From Thermoanaerobaculia bacterium (GTDB taxonomy: Bacteria; Acidobacteriota; Thermoanaerobaculia; Multivoradales; Multivoraceae): a DNA stretch of 33,510 nt. The stretch covers positions 1 through 33,510 of the forward strand of contig JANQPS010000466.1 of assembly GCA_028285365.1 (NCBI GenBank), written 5' to 3'. Both the position numbers and the translations under genes were made by a program. How positions within the stretch are numbered: position 1 is the stretch's first letter; each line of letters opens with the position of its first letter. This document shows, piece after piece, positions 25,364 to 32,140 of this stretch. Below the pieces are notes generated by a model that saw only the letters and a list, made by a program, of their open reading frames with translations, did no database searches and had not been told where the DNA came from.

Positions 25364-25549
25364 CGAGGTGGTCCCCTTGGGAGCGTTCGCGATGCGCGGA
25401 CCACCAGTCTCCGAAGATCGGCAGACTCTCGAGTCTTTTCCGACAAGCCGAAACCTGGGCGATGCTCTCGCGTAGCAGCCTCGAGAACGTTCTCCTCCCT
25501 CGCTATGCCAGTTAGGCGAGCGATCGAAGGTCAAGCCTAAGGAGCTGAT

Positions 25550-26482
25550 ATGCACACTCCCCGATCCCACGTGACCCGTCGTGTCGTCTCGACGATGACC
25601 TTGGTGACCTGTTTCCTCCTGGTTTCGATTCCTGCGTTCAGCAGCAGTATCAGTGAGCGTTTCGACGTCTCACCAGGTGGATTGCTGGTACTCGAGGCTG
25701 AAGGAGCCAAGATCGAGATCCTGCCCGGATCGAGCCGAGAGGTGACACTCGACCTCGAACGACGTGGATCGAGCACCAAGCCGATCGAAGACGACTACGA
25801 CCTCCAGTTCTCACAGGACGGTGATGTGGTCACCTTGATCATCGAGCGCAAGCGCGGATCGTCCTGGCTCAATTGGAGCTGGAAAGAGCGCGGCGTGGAA
25901 GCGACCGTCAGGGTCCCGGTGCGCTTCGACGCTCGCGTCAAGTCATCCGGGGGCTCGGTGCAGCTCCAGGAGCTCCAGGGTGACGTCGACATCCGCAGCT
26001 CTGGTGGCTCCATTGGCGTCGGTGAGGTCGATGGCCAGATGGACCTCGAGAGCTCCGGCGGCTCGATTCGAATCGCTGCGGTCACGGGTGATGCACAGAT
26101 CCAGAGCTCGGGAGGCTCGATCACCATCGAGCGTGCCGGTGCCGCGGTGGACGCATCGACCTCGGGCGGCTCGATCAAGGTCGAAGAGATCTCGGGTCCG
26201 TTACGTGCCTCGACGTCCGGCGGGAGCGTGCGAGCCAACTTGACCGAGACGCCTGGTAGCGACAGCGAGCTGAGGACGTCGGGCGGCAGCATCGAGGTGC
26301 GTCTGGCAAGCCACGTAGCGGTCGACATCGACGCCCGTGCCTCGGGCGGTTCGGTCAGCGATCGGATTGGCGTCGACGCCACGACCAAGTCGAAGGGGCG
26401 TCTCGTGGGCACCGTCGGTGGTGGAGGTCCCCGGATGGTGTTGCGCAGCTCGGGTGGCAGCGTTCGCCTCGTCAGCGAGTAG
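25550..26482 (+). CDS. DUF4097 family exported beta-repeat protein
   Basis: 310 residues with an N-terminal signal sequence (TMTLVTCFLLVSIPAFSSS). From about residue 125 the protein carries nine S/T/A-S-G-G-S turns, each followed by a short beta strand (SSGGSVQL, SSGGSIGV, SSGGSIRI and so on), spaced about 18-24 residues. This is the hallmark of DUF4097 putative adhesin/beta-helix proteins. The N-terminal part (LLVLEAEGAKIEILPGSSREVTLDL) is the usual lead-in. Location is periplasm or surface; no ligand is known. Family members often sit near anti-sigma or envelope-stress genes, but not here. AAGGAG 6 bases before the ATG supports the start. The repeats are in the protein, not noncoding DNA. 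Confidence 0.9.
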   Translation: MHTPRSHVTRRVVSTMTLVTCFLLVSIPAFSSSISERFDVSPGGLLVLEAEGAKIEILPGSSREVTLDLERRGSSTKPIEDDYDLQFSQDGDVVTLIIERKRGSSWLNWSWKERGVEATVRVPVRFDARVKSSGGSVQLQELQGDVDIRSSGGSIGVGEVDGQMDLESSGGSIRIAAVTGDAQIQSSGGSITIERAGAAVDASTSGGSIKVEEISGPLRASTSGGSVRANLTETPGSDSELRTSGGSIEVRLASHVAVDIDARASGGSVSDRIGVDATTKSKGRLVGTVGGGGPRMVLRSSGGSVRLVSE

Positions 26483-26611
26483 CACCGCGCGCGACTCGTT
26501 CGCAGGCCGATTCGCCGATTCGCAGGCACTTCTGGCGGCGAGGGAGAGGTGGATCGGCGGGCTCGACTATGATCCCGCCGTTTCGCACAATGCCCCATTG
26601 GAGGTGCACCC

Positions 26612-27400
26612 GTGACCCAGCCAGAGCATCTACGCCTCGAGGTCGAAGGCGGTATCGCGACACTCACGATCGATCGCCCCGAGAAGAAGGGAGCGATTAC
26701 CTACCAGATGCTGTTCGACTTCGTCGGGCTGGTTCGCGAGGTTGCCGAGCGCGATGACGCCCGGGTCCTGATTCTCACCGGTACCGACGGCTGCTTCTGC
26801 GCCGGTACCGACCTTGCCAATCTCGAGACCATTCCGGGCAAAGAGCGCGGGGTGCGGGGTGAAGCTCACGAAGAAGACGTCTGGTGGCCGCTCGTCGCCT
26901 GTCCGAAGCCCGTGATCGCGGCGATCGACGGGCCGGCGGTGGGAATGGGAGCCGAGTTCAGTAGTCAGTGTGACGTGCGGATTGCGACACCCAGAGCACG
27001 GTTTGCCTGGAACTTCGTGCATCGCGGGCTCGTGCCGGACACCGGGGCCGGATCCTGGTTGCTGCCGCGTCTCCTGGGACCGCAGCAAGCTCTTCGGCTG
27101 CTGTACTCCGGTGACTTCCTGAGCGCCGACGAAGCCCTCGAAGCCGGCTACGTCGCCCAGATCGTCGAGCCTGAACAGCTGGCAGAGCGTGCCCGTGAGC
27201 TGGCGATGTCGTTTCTGCAGGGTTCACCCTTCTCCCAGAAGCGCATCAAGGAGCTCGTTTATCAGGGCATGACCCGCAGCGTGGAAGAGCACATGGGCGC
27301 TCACGTCGAGGCTCTCAAGGAGTGTTTCGCCTCCGAAGACCATCAGGAGGGCGTGCGCTCGTTCCTCGAGAAGCGGCCGCCACGGTTCGTCGGTCGTTGA
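26612..27400 (+). CDS. Enoyl-CoA hydratase/isomerase family protein lacking the classical Glu pair
   Basis: 262 residues, a crotonase. Oxyanion-hole elements are FCAGTDL (62-68) and DGPAVGMGAE (106-115). In the active-site segment FAWNFVHRGLVPDTGAGSWLL the first hydratase Glu is Phe135, and an Asp (143) is present instead, as in PaaG-like and other isomerase-type crotonases. The second Glu position is also not Glu. Simple hydratase activity is therefore unlikely; delta-isomerisation or another CoA reaction fits better (inference). The GTG start follows TGGAGG. It lies 129 bp after the DUF4097 gene on the same strand and is convergent with the DUF2959 gene. A second crotonase is at 2080-2892 with both Glu present. 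Confidence 0.88.
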   Translation: MTQPEHLRLEVEGGIATLTIDRPEKKGAITYQMLFDFVGLVREVAERDDARVLILTGTDGCFCAGTDLANLETIPGKERGVRGEAHEEDVWWPLVACPKPVIAAIDGPAVGMGAEFSSQCDVRIATPRARFAWNFVHRGLVPDTGAGSWLLPRLLGPQQALRLLYSGDFLSADEALEAGYVAQIVEPEQLAERARELAMSFLQGSPFSQKRIKELVYQGMTRSVEEHMGAHVEALKECFASEDHQEGVRSFLEKRPPRFVGR

Positions 27401-27432
27401 GAGACCGACCGGCCTGTGGCTGGTGGTCGCGG

Positions 27433-27451
27433 TAGGCGTCGATAGCGCCTA
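27433..27451. terminator. Hairpin between convergent crotonase and DUF2959 genes
   Basis: TAGGCG (27433-27438) pairs with CGCCTA (27446-27451) over a 7-base loop. The right arm contains the TAG stop of the minus-strand DUF2959 gene. A perfect 6-bp stem without a T-tract, it is a plausible weak bidirectional terminator. Confidence 0.4.
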
Positions 27452-28171
27452 GGTCGCGTTCCGCGCCTTCATGTCGGCGATGAAGGCGTCGGCCTCGGCG
27501 ATCGACGCCTGCATCTCCTCGACGAGTGTCGCAACGTCGAGCTCGAGCTCCTGCACTGTGGTTTGCAGTGAACCCAGGGCGCGAGCGTTGAGGTTGTGTT
27601 TGAGGAACAGAACCTGATCGTGGAGCTTGTCGAGCACCGGATCCATGGGCTCGGCGGCTTCCTTCATGACAGTGACGAGGTCCTCGTAGCGGCGCTTCGT
27701 TGCCGACCACTCACGCTCCGACTCAGCTCGCAGCGCGTCGCTGCTGTACTGACCGATTTCGTCCTTCCACTCAGCAAAGAGCGAGCGGGCGACGTTCTCG
27801 ACCTTGCGAATGCGGTCGTGAACCTCTTCGGCTCGCGCCGAGCTCTTGTCGTAGGTCTTGAGGACCTTCTTGTACATCGACTCGAGCTCGCCGCCGTCGT
27901 AGGACACGACCGCCTGGAACTGTTCCAGCGCGTCCTGGAACTGCTCCTGTGCGTCTTCCTGTGCTTCCTTGACGCTGTCGACGCGCGAGACCAGCAGCTC
28001 TCGCTTCTCGATGCCGATCTTCTCCAGCGCCGCGAAGTAGCGGTCGCGCACCCTGTTACAGGAGGTCGCACCGATCAGAATCAACAGGGCGGCCGCGAGC
28101 GTGGCCGCTCGACGAGCCTGGAGCCCGAAGTCGAGCTGCTGCCGGAAGCTCTCAGAGCTATTCGTGTTCAT
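27449..28171 (-). CDS. DUF2959 family lipoprotein
   Basis: 240 residues. A long N-terminal signal ends at a lipobox-like ATSC (Cys38), so the mature protein is probably a membrane-anchored lipoprotein. The rest is almost wholly alpha-helical coiled coil, with the DUF2959 hallmarks RYFAALEKIGIEKRELLVSR, QFQDALEQFQAVVSYDGGEL, DQVLFLKHNLNARALGSL and SIAEADAFIADM. Function of the family is unknown. It lies 63 bp downstream of the acyl-CoA ligase on the same strand and may be co-transcribed, although no functional link is obvious. The start ATG 28171 has AAGGG about 10 bases upstream. Confidence 0.9.
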   Translation of the reverse strand: MNTNSSESFRQQLDFGLQARRAATLAAALLILIGATSCNRVRDRYFAALEKIGIEKRELLVSRVDSVKEAQEDAQEQFQDALEQFQAVVSYDGGELESMYKKVLKTYDKSSARAEEVHDRIRKVENVARSLFAEWKDEIGQYSSDALRAESEREWSATKRRYEDLVTVMKEAAEPMDPVLDKLHDQVLFLKHNLNARALGSLQTTVQELELDVATLVEEMQASIAEADAFIADMKARNAT

Positions 28172-28234
28172 CGCGCGGTCGCCCTTTGATTAGAGAAGGA
28201 CTGCCTCAGCTAGAGCTGATTCGGGAAACTTAGG

Positions 28235-29776
28235 TCAGCCCTGGTCGCGCAGCATCCGTCTCAGGATCTTCCCCGAGGCGGACTTGGGAATCTCGTCGAT
28301 GAACTCGACGAGACGAAGCTGCTTGTAGGTCGCCACCTCGCTCGCCACGAAGCTCTTGATGTCGTCTTCGCTGGCTTCGGCGCCCGGCTTGAGAGTGATG
28401 AAACCCTTGGGCAGCTCGCCAGCTTCGTCGTCGGGAATGCCGATGACTGCGGCATCAGCCACCGCCGGGTGCGTCACCAGGAGAGCCTCCAGCTCGGCCG
28501 GGGGCACCTGGAAGCCTTTGTACTTGATGAGCTCCTTCAGACGGTCGACGATCGTGAAGTGACCGTCGGCATCGATGTGGCCGATGTCGCCGGTGTGCAG
28601 CCAGCCATCGTCGTCGATCGTGGTCTTCGTCGCCTCTTCGTTGTTGAGATAGCCGGGCATGACCTGCGGGCCGCGGACCCAGATCTCGCCGTCTTCGTCC
28701 TGGCCCAGGTCGGCGCCGGTCTCGGGGTCGACCACTCGGCACTCGGTGTTGGGAATGAGCAGGCCGATGGTTCCGGGCTTGTAGTGGCCTTTGGGCGTCG
28801 AGTGACTGACCGGCGAGAGCTCGGTCATTCCGTAACCCTGAACGACTTCACAGCCGAGACGCTCCGAGGCTTCGGAGGCCAGCTCGGCGCCGAGAGGTGC
28901 TGCGCCCGAGAACAGTGATTCCAGAGACGAGAGATCGAAGTTGTCGACGAGCGGATGTTTCGCGAGCGCGAGCACGACGGGTGGCACGACGAAGCCGCGC
29001 TTGATCTTGTGGTCCTGACAGAGCGTCAGGAACTGTTCGAGGTCGAAGCGAGGCATGGTCACGACCTTGCCGCCCTGGGCGAGCGCTCCGTTCATCAGGA
29101 CCTGCATGCCGTAGATATGGAAGAACGGGAGAAACGACAGCACGGTCTCACCGTCGTCGACTGGCATGAGCGCCTCGCACTGGGCGAGATTTGCGACCAG
29201 GTTGTGATGGGTGAGCATGACGCCCTTAGACAAACCCGTGGTTCCCGACGAGTAGGGCAGAGCGACGAGATCGTCGATCTTGCGCTCCACCTGAGCTGCC
29301 AGGGGTTGGCCAAACAGGCTGCTGGCCGGGCTCAGGTCGCTTTCGTCGAGAGTGAAGATCTCTTCGACGTTTGTGCCTTCCGCGGCTTCTTTGGCGACGT
29401 CGGCAAACAGGCTGATGGTGACCAGGAGCTTTGCGTTCGAGTCCTTCAGCTGATGCTTGACTTCGCCGGCGGTGTAGGTGGGATTGACGGTCGTGACGAT
29501 GCCGCCGGCATAGGCGGTGCCGTGAAACACGACGGCGTACTCAGGAACGTTGGGCGCCATGATGGCCACGACGTCGCCTGGAGCAAAGCCGCGCGCCTGG
29601 AGTCCACCCGCGAAGGAGCGAATGGCGCCGGAGAGCTCGGCGTAGGTCATCGTCCGTCCACTGGGGCCATCGACGAGGGCCGGCTGGTCCGCCAACCGCT
29701 CCGCGTGACGGAGGACGAAGTCCGTGAGGGTGATCTCCGGGATCTCGACTTCGGGGAAGGGACTCTTGTGAATCAT
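28235..29776 (-). CDS. 4-coumarate-CoA ligase-like acyl-CoA synthetase
   Basis: 513 residues of the ANL superfamily. The AMP-binding P-loop is YSSGTTGLSKG (175-185). GYGMTELSPVSH, GEIWVRG and DGWLHTGDIGHIDADGHF follow. The hinge region is IVDRLKELIKYKGFQV, and the adenylation Lys503 is in SASGKILRR. The whole length and order match bacterial 4CL-like ligases, with no extra domains. Reaction: ATP-dependent activation of a carboxylic acid (aryl, cinnamic-type or medium-chain) to its CoA thioester in the cytoplasm. Substrate is not fixed by sequence. CTGGAG 6 bases upstream supports ATG 29776. It would feed the crotonases and thiolase-like protein seen elsewhere in the window (inference). Confidence 0.94.
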   Translation of the reverse strand: MIHKSPFPEVEIPEITLTDFVLRHAERLADQPALVDGPSGRTMTYAELSGAIRSFAGGLQARGFAPGDVVAIMAPNVPEYAVVFHGTAYAGGIVTTVNPTYTAGEVKHQLKDSNAKLLVTISLFADVAKEAAEGTNVEEIFTLDESDLSPASSLFGQPLAAQVERKIDDLVALPYSSGTTGLSKGVMLTHHNLVANLAQCEALMPVDDGETVLSFLPFFHIYGMQVLMNGALAQGGKVVTMPRFDLEQFLTLCQDHKIKRGFVVPPVVLALAKHPLVDNFDLSSLESLFSGAAPLGAELASEASERLGCEVVQGYGMTELSPVSHSTPKGHYKPGTIGLLIPNTECRVVDPETGADLGQDEDGEIWVRGPQVMPGYLNNEEATKTTIDDDGWLHTGDIGHIDADGHFTIVDRLKELIKYKGFQVPPAELEALLVTHPAVADAAVIGIPDDEAGELPKGFITLKPGAEASEDDIKSFVASEVATYKQLRLVEFIDEIPKSASGKILRRMLRDQG

Positions 29777-29941
29777 GTGGACTCCAGCGGTTGGCTCGTA
29801 CTCGGGTCGTACGGTGAGAATCGATGAGCTAGCTCGGTGAGAGCTGTGCAGGCCAAAATGGCCGCCAAGTCTAGCGGGTGAGCGCCCTGGTGTGGCGCGA
29901 GCGTGGTGACGATCGGAGCGGTCGCGAGGCCCTGAGAGCGC

Positions 29942-30841
29942 CTACGGCGAATCGGCTCTCGAGATAGCGAGGGCCTCGCCGTAGTCGGCCAGTCCGCAGA
30001 CTGGTGTCACGCGCTCTCGCCACTGCTCCTCGAGTGCGTCGAGGGTTTGCTGAGACAACGTGAAGGCGCTCTTGTCGACTTCGCCTTTGACCTTCGCCGA
30101 CTCGGAGCCCGGGGGGAGGCCGAGACGCGTTTCGCTCAAGGTCCGCATCCCCAGATCGTCGAATCGATCGGAGTGGGACAGCATGAAACCGAGAGACGAT
30201 CGCTCGACCCCGAGCTCGATGAGCGCCTCCTCGGCTTCGATGCCGGCAAACTCAGCCACTCGCTCGACGTGAAGTCGGGGGTGCTCTTTCATCAGCTCGA
30301 AGGCGAGGACGAGAGTGTCGTCGTTGTCTCGTCGCGTCCACCAGGACACGAAGTGCGTCCAGTAGTCGCGCCCACCGTCGCGGTGGATCCACCAGTGGCC
30401 GAAGTCGTCGAGCGTGACGGTGCCCGGCTCGATCAGCCAACCGGTCATGAATCGGTAGAACGAGATCAGGGCTCTGTCCGGTGAGCGTATGGAGATCAGG
30501 TAGCGACCGCCTCGTGGCATGGGCTCCCAGGGGAGGTGACTCTTGAACGCCCGCGGCTGCGCTCGCTGCTCGACGTCCAATGGAATGCCAAGGTCGTGCG
30601 AGGTCTCGATCCACGGCACGACGCGGGAGATGTCGTCGAAGTCCATGTCTCCGCCCGTTCTCAGTGTGTGGACCATCTGCTGAAGCCACGTCGTTCCACA
30701 CTTGGCGAACGGTGAGATGACGAGGTCGGTGGGCCTCAGCTCCAGCCCGAGTCCCGTCGCAACTGACTCATCAGAGACGAAGCGTTCGAGAAGACCGTCG
30801 AACTCTTCGATGGAGGTGGCGCGTGGTGTTGTCGACGACAT
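29942..30841 (-). CDS. Sulfotransferase (cytosolic SULT-like, PAPS-dependent)
   Basis: About 299 residues. The 5'-phosphosulfate loop is SPFAKCGTTWLQQ (Lys47; consensus PKSGTTW). The catalytic-type His102 is in FKSHLPWEPMP, and the 3'-phosphate binding segment is RSPDRALISFYRF (119-131). The C-terminal motif is degenerate (VKGEVDKSAFTLS instead of RKGxxGDWK). Expected reaction: transfer of sulfate from PAPS to a hydroxyl or amine on a small hydrophobic acceptor. ATG 30841 with GGAG 8 bases upstream is preferred; the longer track ORF to 30952 adds an Arg/Ser/Pro-rich stretch unlike the family. It is 165 bp upstream of the acyl-CoA ligase on the same strand and divergent from the DUF368 gene. 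Confidence 0.9.
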   Translation of the reverse strand: MSSTTPRATSIEEFDGLLERFVSDESVATGLGLELRPTDLVISPFAKCGTTWLQQMVHTLRTGGDMDFDDISRVVPWIETSHDLGIPLDVEQRAQPRAFKSHLPWEPMPRGGRYLISIRSPDRALISFYRFMTGWLIEPGTVTLDDFGHWWIHRDGGRDYWTHFVSWWTRRDNDDTLVLAFELMKEHPRLHVERVAEFAGIEAEEALIELGVERSSLGFMLSHSDRFDDLGMRTLSETRLGLPPGSESAKVKGEVDKSAFTLSQQTLDALEEQWRERVTPVCGLADYGEALAISRADSP

Positions 30842-31027
30842 GGGTTGGCTCCGACTCGGGTGATCCGATCTCGATGGTCGGCTGTGCATGCTACTTCGCA
30901 GGCGTCTGGAGCCTGAGTAAGGGTGCTTGACGAAAGGAGAGGGAGCGGCCAACCTCCGTCCGCGGTAGTGCCGTCATGCCTCGTCGTACCGTCTCTTTCT
31001 TTTCGCCTCACTTCAGCTGAGCACACC

Positions 31028-32017
31028 ATGAGCGAATCACGATCACCGTCTGATGACCACAACGTCGAACCCGAACCGAGCGCTCCCTGGTCTTTCTTCA
31101 CCGGGATGTGCATGGGGGCGGCGGACGTCGTGCCTGGCGTCTCGGGCGGCACCATGGCGTTCATCATGGGGGTGTATCGCCACCTGATCGACGCTGTAAA
31201 GAGCTTCGATGTCGAGCTCGTGCGGCTGCTGCTGCAGCGCAAGATCAAGGAGAGTGTGGCGCACACCCATCTCCCGTTTCTCGCCGCCCTGGGCAGCGGT
31301 ATCGTCCTGTCGGTTCTCGTGCTCTCTGGGGGCGTCGAATGGGCCCTCGAGCATCAGAGAGTCTTGCTCTTCGCCTTCTTCTTCGGGCTCGTCTGTGCCT
31401 CGGTGATCTCACTGGCTTCGAAGATCGAGTGGAACGTCGCTGAGTTGATCTGGTTTGCGCTGGGTGCTGCAGCCGCCTGGGTGATCGTCGGAATGTTGGC
31501 CACACCGACGCCGGATGCGCCGTGGATGGCGTTCGTCGCGGGCTCGATCGGCATCACCGCCATGATCCTGCCCGGGATCTCGGGATCGTTCATCCTGCTG
31601 CTTCTGGGCCAGTACGCCAACGTCATCGGCGCCATCAACGACCTCAAGGGTGGCGACCTCCAGGCGCTCGTGACGCTCGTACCGTTCGGGCTGGGCATGG
31701 TCGTGGGGATCATGCTGTTCAGTCGGCTCCTCAGCTGGCTGCTCGATCGCTTCTATCTCGCGACGGTTGCCACGATGACCGGCTTCATCACCGGGTCGCT
31801 GCGCAAGATCTGGCCGTTCAAGGGTGACGTGATCCAGTCCCTGCAGAAAGAGGACGAGCTGATCGAAATCCGAGCCAATGCGCTGCCGGATCTGGAGACT
31901 CCGCAACTGTGGCCGGCGATAGGGCTCGCTGTCGTCGGGTTCATTGCAATCACCCTCATCGACCACGCTCACTCGAAAGAGAACCCGATCGTCAAGCTGG
32001 TGGCGCGACGCAACTGA
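31028..32017 (+). CDS. DUF368 membrane protein (PopT-type polyprenyl-phosphate translocase family)
   Basis: About 329 residues, highly hydrophobic, with some eight or more membrane segments. Two inverted-repeat-like family motifs are present: ADVVPGVSGGTMAFIMGVY (32-50) and MILPGISGSFILLLLG. DUF368 proteins (PopT) have been described as undecaprenyl-phosphate transporters that recycle the lipid carrier for cell-wall and glycan synthesis; the same role is likely here by family. A central region contains charged cytoplasmic loops (FKGDVIQSLQKEDELIEI). The ATG at 31028 has no clear Shine-Dalgarno sequence; the track ORF to 30923 adds unrelated residues. Divergent from the sulfotransferase and convergent with the CehA-like gene. 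Confidence 0.92.
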   Translation: MSESRSPSDDHNVEPEPSAPWSFFTGMCMGAADVVPGVSGGTMAFIMGVYRHLIDAVKSFDVELVRLLLQRKIKESVAHTHLPFLAALGSGIVLSVLVLSGGVEWALEHQRVLLFAFFFGLVCASVISLASKIEWNVAELIWFALGAAAAWVIVGMLATPTPDAPWMAFVAGSIGITAMILPGISGSFILLLLGQYANVIGAINDLKGGDLQALVTLVPFGLGMVVGIMLFSRLLSWLLDRFYLATVATMTGFITGSLRKIWPFKGDVIQSLQKEDELIEIRANALPDLETPQLWPAIGLAVVGFIAITLIDHAHSKENPIVKLVARRN

Positions 32018-32055
32018 GCGGCCCGATCGCCTGGCGGCGGGCGTCCGGGTCCCCT

Positions 32056-32073
32056 ACGCGCTCAGGAGCGCGT
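32056..32073. terminator. Strong GC hairpin in the DUF368/CehA convergent gap
   Basis: ACGCGCTC (32056-32063) and GAGCGCGT (32066-32073) form an almost continuous perfect palindrome (practical loop CAGG). There is no T-tract. It probably helps separate the two convergent transcripts. Confidence 0.5.
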
Positions 32074-32107
32074 CGGTCGAGGTCGGATTCGACGACGTGT
32101 GGCCACC

Positions 32108-32123
32108 ACCTCGTAAGCGAGGT
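32108..32123. terminator. Second hairpin in the same convergent gap
   Basis: ACCTCG(TAAG)CGAGGT is a perfect 6-bp stem with a tetraloop, 18 bases before the stop of the minus-strand gene. Probably works with the hairpin at 32056 as a bidirectional terminator. Confidence 0.45.
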
Positions 32124-32140
32124 CGAAATGGGGACCTGGC

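Noticed and set aside
25919-26482. Regular short repeats that might suggest a CRISPR array
   Set aside because: They are codon-level repeats in frame with a signal-bearing protein; spacing is irregular and DNA units are not identical.
25795-26667. 290-aa minus-strand ORF with regular PPE/PPD repeats
   Set aside because: The periodic pattern is the antisense reflection of the SGGS codons of the DUF4097 gene.
28955-29827. 290-aa plus-strand ORF opposite the acyl-CoA ligase
   Set aside because: Shadow of a gene with complete ANL motifs.
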